51,480 bases of DNA from Candidatus Cloacimonadota bacterium (GTDB taxonomy: Bacteria; Cloacimonadota; Cloacimonadia; Cloacimonadales; TCS61). The stretch lies in NCBI GenBank assembly GCA_021735645.1, contig JAIPGP010000017.1, positions 1-51,480 on the forward strand, in the 5' to 3' direction. Each line of letters begins with the position of its first letter. The first letter of the stretch is position 1. The notes under the pieces are model-generated. The model had not been told where the DNA came from. It saw nothing but the letters and a program-made list of their open reading frames with translations, and did no database searches. Positions 37,377-44,749 of this stretch are shown here, piece by piece. The translations under genes and the position numbers were made by a program.

Positions 37377-39155
37377 ATGGCAAAATATCATATAGATAGC
37401 AATATCATGAAAAGAATTGCTCTCTCCATTATATTTGGATTATTCGGTTTCTGGGCAAATTTTCATGCTCTAAATCTGCTGCCTCATGCCGATTTCAAAA
37501 TCACTATCCTGATAGGTCTCATTTTCCCTCTGATCGTCTCTCTTTTCTGGGGCTGGCGCTATGGCTTGCTTTCCGCTCTTGCCGGTGGCTGCCAGACCAT
37601 GTGGTATCTCTGGTATTCCGACGGTTATGGCATGCTTTATTCCGTTCCCGTTTACACGCTCTGGATTGTCTGGCACGGCTATTGGGCAAATGTGCGAAAA
37701 TCCTCTCCTCATCACTGGTATCAAAGTATCTACATCGTAGAAGCTGCTTTTCGACTCGTGGTGGAGTTTGGTTTCTTTACTGTTTTCCGCTGGCTGATCT
37801 CGCTGAATCCGCCCTTCTGGGACGGCTCGATCACAAATAATTTCGTCTCAATGGACTGGCTCTCTATCGCCACAAAAAAACATATTATCACTGGCTATAT
37901 ACTTTTGATGATTTCTGACCTGCTCATGCACATAAAACCTGTCAGAAAACTTTTTATCCCCAAAGAAGAAGAAGACTATATTACTACTACCTACATTGTC
38001 AGTGCAGCAGTTATCACAGGTTGTCTGCTCTGGATGATTCACTCCCTGCTGGATTTCCATATTCTAAATAAAGACTACGATACTTTCCTGAACATTACTT
38101 TTCTGAATATCCCCAAATACTCACTATATATGCGCTACCTGCTGCTGATTTTCTCCGTTGTCTCCGGCTTGATCCTCTCACGTATCTACCTGAGTTTAAA
38201 AAAGAAAGACTTGCAGCTCCTTAAAAGTGAGTCCCGTTTTCATAATTTTATTGATGCCTGCCCTGATCTAATATTTTCGCTCGATACAAATGCCCGGATA
38301 AATTATTATAACCCACAAACTGCTCTTTTCTTCGCAAATCCCCAGGAATTAACCGGCTCCTCTTTTTTCAATCTCGTTGCTCCCGGATTTCTGGATATCA
38401 CGCGATCGAATTTCTTTAAAGGTATAAAAGGCAAAACTACCGCTCCTTACACAATCGGTTTAAATACAGATTTAAAAGGCGTTATCTTCTTTGAAATCCA
38501 TGCCCATGCACTCTGGGAAACTGAAGGCTCTATCTCAGGCAGGATCGCGGTGCTGCGTGACGTTACCCAGCTGAGAGAACATGAAAAAGAAATTCACCAG
38601 AAAAACCAGCTACTTAATAAAATCAACGAAACAAATCCTAATGCAATTATTATCACTGATGCGATTGGCAAAATCACTTATGCTAATAACGTTGCTCGGG
38701 ATATCCTGGGCTTCTCAAATGATAATATCAAAGATTTAACTTATAATGACTACCGCTGGAACATCACTGATTTTCAAGGGAAGACGGTATCGGAAGATGA
38801 ATTGCCCTTTAACCTCGTTAAAAATTCCCTGAAATCTGTCTATAATATCCAGCACTCTATCCAAACCGGAAATAATCCTCCTAAACTGCTCAATATCAAC
38901 GCTGCTCCCGTTTTGGATGAAAATGGAGAACTGCAATGTATGATTGCTACTCTGGAGGATATTACACTCCAAATCCAAAATGAACAGGAATTAAAAAAAT
39001 ATCGCCAGCAACTGGAACAACTGGTGATCGATAGAACTCTTGAACTGGAAGAAAAAAACAAAACTCTTCAGCACTACCTGAAACTATTTCAAGATCGCGA
39101 ATTCCGTATTAAAGAACTCCGGGATAAAATTAAAAGCATGGAAAACCAAAAATGA
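37377..39155 (+). CDS. Membrane sensor with two PAS domains and no output domain
   Basis: A 592-residue protein. About eight transmembrane helices fill residues 10-275 (small-molecule-sensor-like, MASE style). Two PAS domains follow (about 283-400, FHNFIDACPDLIFSLDTN; about 412-535, INETNPNAIIITDAIGKITYAN), then a coiled coil. The protein ends with LFQDREFRIKELRDKIKSMEN. No histidine kinase, cyclase or receiver domain is present. The terminal motif is shared with the next protein, with which it overlaps by four bases (ATGA), suggesting they work together or recruit a common partner. Confidence 0.82.
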   Translation: MAKYHIDSNIMKRIALSIIFGLFGFWANFHALNLLPHADFKITILIGLIFPLIVSLFWGWRYGLLSALAGGCQTMWYLWYSDGYGMLYSVPVYTLWIVWHGYWANVRKSSPHHWYQSIYIVEAAFRLVVEFGFFTVFRWLISLNPPFWDGSITNNFVSMDWLSIATKKHIITGYILLMISDLLMHIKPVRKLFIPKEEEDYITTTYIVSAAVITGCLLWMIHSLLDFHILNKDYDTFLNITFLNIPKYSLYMRYLLLIFSVVSGLILSRIYLSLKKKDLQLLKSESRFHNFIDACPDLIFSLDTNARINYYNPQTALFFANPQELTGSSFFNLVAPGFLDITRSNFFKGIKGKTTAPYTIGLNTDLKGVIFFEIHAHALWETEGSISGRIAVLRDVTQLREHEKEIHQKNQLLNKINETNPNAIIITDAIGKITYANNVARDILGFSNDNIKDLTYNDYRWNITDFQGKTVSEDELPFNLVKNSLKSVYNIQHSIQTGNNPPKLLNINAAPVLDENGELQCMIATLEDITLQIQNEQELKKYRQQLEQLVIDRTLELEEKNKTLQHYLKLFQDREFRIKELRDKIKSMENQK

Positions 39156-40582
39156 AAGAAAAAATCAAAAAACTTAGCCTGATTCGTAAGATATTCCTTA
39201 CGATGATCCTTAGTGTCACTCTCCTGATACTTATCCTCAGTGGTTTGGAAATCTTTCACTCCTATCATAACTATCGCCAGGAAATTGACCTGCTGCAATC
39301 AGAATCTCTCGCTAAACAGAAGGATTTGATCAAAATCGAAGTCGAAAGAGTGATTTTCTATATCCAGGGCTTAGTTAAATTTAATGAACAATTAGCACCT
39401 GACCTGAAAATGCCCATGCCCGAACTCAAAAACTACATCATTTCTCAACTCATAGACCTTCGATACCGTAATGATGGCTATTTCTTTGGTTCTGCCCGAA
39501 ATGGCGAACCCCTTTTCTCAAACGGCAAAATCACTATTGGCAGCAGAAACGTCTGGGATCTTACCGACCCAAACGGTGTGAAAATTATCCAAAAACAGCA
39601 TGAAGCTTTTGACTCTACTGCCGGTGTTTATACTAAATATTCCTGGCAAAAACTTAATCAGCTTACGCTCAGTCCCAAAATCTCATACTCCCACGCTGTG
39701 CCAGAACTTGACTGGATCATCGGCACCGGTGTCTATCTGGAAGATATTAATAACCAGCTTGCCTACTCACAAAAACTCCTCCGCCAAGCTCTCCAAACGA
39801 AAATCCTCAGCTATTTACTCATTCTTTCCGCCTATTTCCTCATCTGCTTCTTCATTATCAAGCACTTCTCTGCCAATATTAAAAAAAATATTAACTCCTT
39901 CTCTCAATTCTTTGTTAATGCTTCCGACAACTATCAGAATATTGATCTCAAGGAACTGCATTATCCCGAATTTAAACAAATCGCCACTGCTGCCAATAAA
40001 ATGATCGATAAACGTAAAATCTCCGAAGAAGCTCTTAAAATCAGTGAAATGAAATATAAGCTTCTGATCAATACCACCTCCGAAGGTTTCTGGATGATTG
40101 ACGCAGAAAGGATCACCATTGAAGTTAATAACTCCCTCTGCCAGATGCTGGGCTTCTCAAGACCGGAAATTATCGGTAAAACTCCTCAGGATTTCCTCGA
40201 CTCTGAAAATTATCAGATTTTACTCGATAATTTCCAGGAACTGCAGAAATTACCCCACCAAAGCTTTGAAGTTTTTATTAATACAAAATCCGGTGAAAAA
40301 TTGCCCTGCTTAATAAAATCCACTAAACTGGTTGATGATAATCATCAGTTTTATGCCATTTTCGCCTTTATCACCGATATCACTGACCGTAAAAATTATG
40401 AAAAAAAACTCCATGATTATCAAAACCATCTCGAAGAACTCATCAAAGAACGAACTCTTGACCTCGAAACAAAAAATGAAGAACTTAAAAATTTCAATAA
40501 GCTTTTCATCGGCAGAGAATTTCGCATCAAAGAACTGCGTGACAAGGTGAAAACCCTCGAAGAAAAATTAAATCCTTACTAA
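39152..40582 (+). CDS. Cache-PAS sensor without output domain
   Basis: A 476-residue membrane sensor. Transmembrane helix 1 is about residues 16-36. The periplasmic Cache domain (about 40-205) has RYRNDGYFFGSARNGEPLF, WDLTDPNG and ELDWIIGTGVYLED, typical of single-Cache small-ligand sensors. Helix 2 is about 222-242, followed by a short linker. One PAS domain (about 295-415) and a coiled coil follow. The C-terminus LFIGREFRIKELRDKVKTLEEK matches the end of the preceding gene's product. There is no kinase or methyl-accepting region. No downstream gene on the same strand could supply one. Confidence 0.82.
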   Translation: MKEKIKKLSLIRKIFLTMILSVTLLILILSGLEIFHSYHNYRQEIDLLQSESLAKQKDLIKIEVERVIFYIQGLVKFNEQLAPDLKMPMPELKNYIISQLIDLRYRNDGYFFGSARNGEPLFSNGKITIGSRNVWDLTDPNGVKIIQKQHEAFDSTAGVYTKYSWQKLNQLTLSPKISYSHAVPELDWIIGTGVYLEDINNQLAYSQKLLRQALQTKILSYLLILSAYFLICFFIIKHFSANIKKNINSFSQFFVNASDNYQNIDLKELHYPEFKQIATAANKMIDKRKISEEALKISEMKYKLLINTTSEGFWMIDAERITIEVNNSLCQMLGFSRPEIIGKTPQDFLDSENYQILLDNFQELQKLPHQSFEVFINTKSGEKLPCLIKSTKLVDDNHQFYAIFAFITDITDRKNYEKKLHDYQNHLEELIKERTLDLETKNEELKNFNKLFIGREFRIKELRDKVKTLEEKLNPY

Positions 40583-40644
40583 CAAAACCCTACTGCCTGA
40601 AGGCTGGAGTGGGGACTATAAGACTATAAGACGATTTGACTTCG

Positions 40645-40716
40645 CATCGTCCCATCGTCCCATCTTCCCATCTTCGCATCTTCCCATCGTCACATCTTCC
40701 CATCTTCCCATCGTCG
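40645..40716. repeat. Period-8 array, nine units (first)
   Basis: Nine consecutive 8-base units of the type CATCGTCC or CATCTTCC, with variation mainly at unit positions 5 and 8. Directly before it, 40614-40637 contains three further 8-base units (GACTATAA twice, GACGATTT). The tract is non-coding and lies between the Cache-PAS gene and the primase gene. On the minus strand the unit reads GGACGATG. Confidence 0.85.
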
Positions 40717-40788
40717 ATTCCCCCATCCCTAGTCTTGGATTACATTACACTTAATTTTCAATTTTCAATTTTCAATTATCCCCCCCCC

Positions 40789-40860
40789 AATCGTCCCATC
40801 GTCCCATCGTCACATCGTCGCATCGTCACATCGTCACATCGTCGCATCTTCTTATCTTCG
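40789..40860. repeat. Period-8 array, nine units (second)
   Basis: Again nine 8-base units (AATCGTCC, CATCGTCC, CATCGTCA, CATCGTCG and variants). It is separated from the first array by 72 bases that include a period-7 AATTTTC run (about 40752-40777) and a C-tract. It ends ten bases before the stop codon of the minus-strand primase gene. No spacer-like sequence is present, so this is not a CRISPR array. Confidence 0.85.
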
Positions 40861-40869
40861 CCCCCAACC

Positions 40870-42072
40870 CTACCCTGCAAGACCAACACCTCTCACACTT
40901 GCAATCACTTCTCCAAAGTCTTTAAATCCACTTCCCAGCCCTGCTTTCAAGCAATAATCATCCACAGTAAAAGCATCTTCCCCAGCTTTCACCAGCGCAT
41001 CCACTGCCTTCCTGCCAGCCTTATCACTATCAAGCAAAAACCGGTATTTTCTCCTTCGAGCATAACCCATCTGACCCAGATAGTTATCAAGCTTATCAGC
41101 CCTGGCATTTCCAACCCCGCAACAGGCTATCACCTTGTCATCGCCTGTTATCATATTATAGGCTAAGGCATCTATCTCACCTTCCACAACTGTCAATTTA
41201 TCACTATCAGGGTTCAAACAATAAAAATGCTTGGCTTTACCCAGCAGACTGTTATATTTTTGACCCTTGTAACCGGGATACTTACGCTGGTTCACATAAA
41301 CTATCTCATCACCAAGCCAGTAAAATATCAGCAGTCCCTTATCAAAAAAGATTAAATTCTTTTTGTAGTATAAGAGCCCTGCATGATCAAGCTGCTCATC
41401 ACTAAACTCACTTTTTAGCAGGCATTCCACCTTAGCAATATTGTCAATCGACCCAATTCTTGACTTCTTAATCAGCTCAGCATTAAAACCCCGCTCATCA
41501 ACCAGATATTTCCGACCTTCTTCGCTCAATCCGCATATCGTATAAAGCCGCTTATAAATCCGCATATCATCATCATTGACGGCATATTGTATTTGTCGCC
41601 CCCTCCCCCCTTCGCCTCTTCGCCCCTTCGTTTCTTCGTCTCCTGTCTCTTCCTCTTTTCTCCCCCCCACCCCTTCACCCAGTCTCCTCCTCGACTCTTC
41701 TACTCTTCCCCCCTTCGATTCTTGCAAGACTTCCCGATTTCCACTCCGATAATTCAATAATTCACCCGGCAACCCGCTCAGATACTTGTCCCCTAATATC
41801 TTCGCTGCCTCATTCAAACTGCAATTCTCTTGTAATCGCACAAAATCAAGCACACTACCCCCAGCTCCACAGCCAAAACATTTAAACATATTTCTTTGAG
41901 TGTCAATACTCATGGATGGCGTTTTATCTTCATGAAATGGACAGCACACCATCTGTTTATCCACATTTCTATTGAGTTCGATCCCATAATCTCTCAGAAT
42001 ATCAGCCAACCTCACCTGCTGCTTAATCAATCTATAATCATATCTCTTATCATATTCCCTATTATTTGGCAT
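40870..42072 (-). CDS. CHC2-TOPRIM primase of a mobile element
   Basis: A 400-residue DnaG-like primase. The zinc finger is Cys44, His47, Cys65, Cys68 (CPFHEDKTPSMS, then CFGCGAGGS). A charged Gly/Glu/Arg linker spans 117-159. The TOPRIM core has LTVVEGEIDALAYN with the catalytic Glu and FLLDSDKAGRKAV with DxD. It is much shorter than chromosomal DnaG and lacks the helicase-binding C-terminus. ATG 42072 is chosen because AGGAGG lies four bases upstream. It follows the helicase gene after 60 bases containing complementary hairpin sequences around its start codon. It probably primes replication of the element. Confidence 0.9.
   Translation of the reverse strand: MPNNREYDKRYDYRLIKQQVRLADILRDYGIELNRNVDKQMVCCPFHEDKTPSMSIDTQRNMFKCFGCGAGGSVLDFVRLQENCSLNEAAKILGDKYLSGLPGELLNYRSGNREVLQESKGGRVEESRRRLGEGVGGRKEEETGDEETKGRRGEGGRGRQIQYAVNDDDMRIYKRLYTICGLSEEGRKYLVDERGFNAELIKKSRIGSIDNIAKVECLLKSEFSDEQLDHAGLLYYKKNLIFFDKGLLIFYWLGDEIVYVNQRKYPGYKGQKYNSLLGKAKHFYCLNPDSDKLTVVEGEIDALAYNMITGDDKVIACCGVGNARADKLDNYLGQMGYARRRKYRFLLDSDKAGRKAVDALVKAGEDAFTVDDYCLKAGLGSGFKDFGEVIASVRGVGLAG
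41596..41724. repeat. Period-8 tract inside the primase coding region
   Basis: On the plus strand successive 8-base units read TTCGCCTC, TTCGCCCC, TTCGTTTC and TTCGTCTC, with further degenerate units such as CTCTTCTA and CTCTTCCC. The tract encodes residues about 117-159 of the primase, between zinc finger and TOPRIM. Because 8 is not a multiple of 3, the units are read in rotating frames, giving a mixed Gly/Glu/Arg linker. Confidence 0.7.
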
Positions 42073-42119
42073 AATGCCTCCTGTAATTTGTAAGGCGCAG
42101 GGCATTATGCCCCACGCCT
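42068..42119 (-). promoter_or_regulatory. Possible RNA switch over the primase start codon
   Basis: In the minus-strand transcript, an upstream hairpin (42093-42119) pairs AGGCG with CGCCT and GGGCAT with ATGCCC. Its core GGCATAATGCC is fully complementary to GGCATTATGCC at 42068-42078, which contains the primase ATG and the end of its AGGAGG site. The transcript can thus form either the upstream hairpin, leaving the start free, or an 11-bp duplex covering the start codon. Confidence 0.45.
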
Positions 42120-42132
42120 GAGGTTAATTGTT

Positions 42133-43476
42133 TTAAGCAGCCAATAATCCTATTCCAATAAACTTAGGCTTATGAATATTAGTATTATCCCTGACAAATC
42201 CACGTTTCATCAACTCGCTGGTCAGCTTCCTTTTAGTTACGATTTTTGAATGCCCATTTTCTTCCATCCAGTTCCGGTAATCATTGAATATCACCTCTGT
42301 TTCTGTGATTGCTGTGCTTTCTTGAACCAACTTTTCTTCAATATATTGCCCGAGGATATCCATATCTGAACGGTAATCAGCTATATCATCCCTTATTGAT
42401 TCAGGCAATTCACCCAAACCAGATTCTTTCCAGAGATGGTATCCTTCCAATATCCATTGAAATATACCATTACGCTCTTTAAGCAACGTATTCAATAATT
42501 GTGGGTCAATATCATCACCTTGAAATGTTCTGTTAAAACTAATCAGCCGTATCCTGCGCCAGATTCCCAGGTCGGTTCCCACGATCTCAGGCTGATAATT
42601 TCCACTCATTATTAGCTTGAATACCGGCGTAAAGCTCTCGTAAGAGGCATACAAATCTCTTGCTATGATTGTCTCACCACCTGTCATATCTTTGACTGCG
42701 GCTTCATCCAGGCGCATATTCTGCCCCGTCTCTGTTGCGAACGCCAAACGGACGTTTTTCAAGCTGGCTTTGATCTGGTCCTGGCGATCTCTTTCACTAC
42801 CCCGACGACTATACGTGATTGCCTGATTAGATATTTTCTTCCCGAAATCACCAAATATGTGGTATAATAGTTCCGTTAGAACGCTCTTACCATTACTACC
42901 TGAACCCCAGAAGAATAGAAAACACTGCTCCGCAGTACTGTCACTCAAGCAGTAACCCAGATAACGATGTAAATATTCAATCACTGATGTATCCCCAGAA
43001 AACACCTCATCCATAAACTTAATAAAGCGGGTGCATTTGGCTTCTGGTATATATTCTACTCCCATAAGCTTGGTCAGCATATCACAGGCTCTGTGCTCGC
43101 GATATTCAGCCGTTGCCAGGTCATAAGTGCCATTTTCAAGATTAAGCAGTTCAAGTTTTGCATCAAAATCATCTGTAACACAACTGATTTCCGGCTCCGT
43201 ACGGGTTATCCTGAGGATGTTATTCCACTGTTGACAGGAGCTAAGTTTCGGCAGGTCAGTGATATAATCTGCGTCGGTAGGTTTAAAATCAATATGATCA
43301 ATATAGAAGCTCTTAATTGAAATCTCATGCTCTTTGGCACAATCCTCAACCCATTTTTTCCCGTCGTAGTAGTACCAAGAACCCTTGTTACTATCAGCAT
43401 GTAAGTACTTTAAATGCTTCAAATACCCTCGGTCAATAATAGTTCTGGATAAATCATGGAGTTTATTCTTTGGCAT
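42133..43476 (-). CDS. P4/D5-type replicative helicase (phage or plasmid primase C-terminal family)
   Basis: A 447-residue SF3-type helicase. The N-terminal D5-like domain includes LLNLENGTYDL (about 110-120). The ATPase has Walker A GSGSNGKS (191-198), LAFATETGQNMRLDEAAVK and the conserved LIMSGNYQPEI. A winged-helix-like C-terminus is expected from about 375. GGAGG lies eight bases before the start. The gene overlaps the HTH gene by 14 bases and is followed by the primase, giving separate helicase and primase where phage P4 alpha fuses them. It probably drives replication of a plasmid-like or integrated element. Confidence 0.92.
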   Translation of the reverse strand: MPKNKLHDLSRTIIDRGYLKHLKYLHADSNKGSWYYYDGKKWVEDCAKEHEISIKSFYIDHIDFKPTDADYITDLPKLSSCQQWNNILRITRTEPEISCVTDDFDAKLELLNLENGTYDLATAEYREHRACDMLTKLMGVEYIPEAKCTRFIKFMDEVFSGDTSVIEYLHRYLGYCLSDSTAEQCFLFFWGSGSNGKSVLTELLYHIFGDFGKKISNQAITYSRRGSERDRQDQIKASLKNVRLAFATETGQNMRLDEAAVKDMTGGETIIARDLYASYESFTPVFKLIMSGNYQPEIVGTDLGIWRRIRLISFNRTFQGDDIDPQLLNTLLKERNGIFQWILEGYHLWKESGLGELPESIRDDIADYRSDMDILGQYIEEKLVQESTAITETEVIFNDYRNWMEENGHSKIVTKRKLTSELMKRGFVRDNTNIHKPKFIGIGLLAA

Positions 43477-43693
43477 TCGTTATTCCTCCTATTGCAGTGT
43501 TGATGTTTTCATTGCTCACTATAAAGTCCACCAGATCGGCATAAAAGATGTACACCGCTTTCACAGGTCGATAACTTCTCAATAAGCCTCTTTTACGATA
43601 CTCTTTCACCGTACTGACAGCCACCCCCAGAATGTCAGCTACACGTTTCTCGGTAAGCACTTCTTCTGTTACGTCATTTTTTAATCGTTGCAT
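43463..43693 (-). CDS. Excisionase-like helix-turn-helix protein
   Basis: A 76-residue DNA-binding protein of the MerR/excisionase HTH_17 type: LTEKRVADILGVAVSTVKEYRKRGLL (split here) is the winged-helix recognition unit, followed by the wing YRPVKAVYIFYADLVDFI. Such proteins act as excisionases or element regulators. GAGGAG precedes the ATG. It overlaps the upstream small gene by 13 bases and the helicase by 14 bases, so it is translationally linked to the replication module. It is a candidate to bind the palindrome at 44540-44552, although an autoregulatory role is inference. Confidence 0.8.
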   Translation of the reverse strand: MQRLKNDVTEEVLTEKRVADILGVAVSTVKEYRKRGLLRSYRPVKAVYIFYADLVDFIVSNENINTAIGGITNAKE

Positions 43694-43956
43694 AAATGCT
43701 CCTCAGCAGTAGAAAACCCTTGCCAGAAAATAATCTGAATCTCAACTTCGACATTGCATATGTGAGAGTTGATATCAACTTTCCTGGCAGCTGGTTTTCC
43801 AGCTGCCTTTATTTTATTGGTTAACACACACAAAGAACCGATATCCAAACTAAGCCAGGGATTCCAGCTCTCTACCATACTTACGACAACAAACAATTCA
43901 TCATATCCAGCAATTCCCGCCTGAATCACTGCGTTAATTGCGTTTAAAACCTTCAT
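43681..43956 (-). CDS. Small hypothetical protein of the element module
   Basis: A 91-residue protein with no recognised family. It starts MKVLNAINAVIQAG and contains MVESWNPWLSLDIGSLC and a basic KIKAAGKPAARK stretch. ATG at 43956 is chosen because GGGAGGG lies eight bases upstream; a longer frame to 43986 has no ribosome site. It overlaps the previous stop as ATGA. The position within a compact phage-like operon supports it being real. Confidence 0.6.
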   Translation of the reverse strand: MKVLNAINAVIQAGIAGYDELFVVVSMVESWNPWLSLDIGSLCVLTNKIKAAGKPAARKVDINSHICNVEVEIQIIFWQGFSTAEEHLCND

Positions 43957-44249
43957 CAAACAACCCTCCCGATAATAGCTAAACAATCTACATCTTCATC
44001 AGCCTGCCATTTCATCATCTCATCCAAAGGCAGATCACCATTGCTTTCGATGACATATTCGTCACTATCAATCTCTTGTTTGAAATAGCGCATTAGCTCC
44101 ATCTTTAATTGATCCTTACTTTTCGGAGGATCATTTTTCAATAGCTGCTCCAGCAGCTTTTCAAAGTATTCCCTACGAGACACTACCTGAGTGATATTGC
44201 CGCTTTTAAGGGCTTCATAAACCATATCACATCGTCTTTTAATAATCAT
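43956..44249 (-). CDS. Small hypothetical protein of the element module
   Basis: A 97-residue, helical, charged protein: MIIKRRCDMVYEALKSG at the start, a middle with REYFEKLLEQLLKND, and an acidic tail DEDVDCLAIIGRVV. The start at 44249 uses GAGGTAA; the longer frame to 44291 lacks a ribosome site. No family is recognised. The acidic C-terminus suggests a partner-binding or DNA-mimic role, but that is speculation. Confidence 0.6.
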   Translation of the reverse strand: MIIKRRCDMVYEALKSGNITQVVSRREYFEKLLEQLLKNDPPKSKDQLKMELMRYFKQEIDSDEYVIESNGDLPLDEMMKWQADEDVDCLAIIGRVV

Positions 44250-44253
44250 AGGC

Positions 44254-44478
44254 TTACCTCGCTTTTTGATTCTTAAATTGTAAATTTTCATCTAATAATA
44301 GATATTCTAATACACTGAGAATTTCACTATAGGGAAAATTTCTATGATCACCTGTTTCATTGACCATCTTGATCTTGTCGCGAACTGCCATAAAAAAAAC
44401 ATCTCGGGTTACGGGGATTTCCTCATCCTTTTCCACTAGGAAGAAGAGACCTTCTTTGCGTCTAATTTTTAACGCCAT
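44254..44478 (-). CDS. Small hypothetical protein, first gene of the element operon
   Basis: A 74-residue protein beginning MALKIRRKEGLFFLVEKDEE, with no recognised family. GGAGG lies six bases before the ATG at 44478. It is the first gene after a good promoter with a palindrome at the start of transcription, which makes an early or regulatory role possible. The stop lies four bases before the next start. Confidence 0.6.
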   Translation of the reverse strand: MALKIRRKEGLFFLVEKDEEIPVTRDVFFMAVRDKIKMVNETGDHRNFPYSEILSVLEYLLLDENLQFKNQKAR

Positions 44479-44539
44479 ATTTACCTCCAATTTTCGGCAG
44501 TTTCTTATATTTTAGCTCTTGTTATTGCCTGCCAATTTC

Positions 44540-44581
44540 AATAACCGTTATTAAATTAGACCATATCTCTTTATATGTCAA
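44540..44581 (-). promoter_or_regulatory. Promoter and palindromic operator of the replication operon
   Basis: On the minus strand TTGACA (44581-44576) and TAATTT (44558-44553) are separated by 17 bases. Immediately after the -10 lies AATAACGGTTATT (44552-44540), a perfect 6-1-6 inverted repeat that would cover the transcription start, a standard place for a repressor. Confidence 0.7.
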
Positions 44582-44592
44582 GCATCTACTTC

Positions 44593-44717
44593 ATTGTACT
44601 TAAAAGTATAATTAATTTTAATTATAAATTATTATAAATTATTATAAATTGGTTATTTAGTAATTTAGTGCTAATATAATTTTTTTTGTACAAGAATATT
44701 GTACCCCGAAATTGTAC
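44593..44717. repeat. A+T-rich tandem repeats and ATTGTAC motifs, possible origin
   Basis: Three perfect 10-base units ATTATAAATT occupy 44621-44650. They are surrounded by ATTGTAC at 44593, 44698 and 44711, and TTTGTAC at 44685. An A+T-rich tandem block beside short repeated sites and a primase-helicase operon is the layout of many plasmid origins. No replication-initiator gene of Rep type is seen, so this remains tentative. Confidence 0.4.
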
Positions 44718-44749
44718 CTTATACTTTCTAATTCCTTCTCTTAATCAGT

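Noticed and set aside
40645-40860. CRISPR array
   Set aside because: Units are 8 bases long with no spacers and no cas genes are nearby; these are short tandem repeats.
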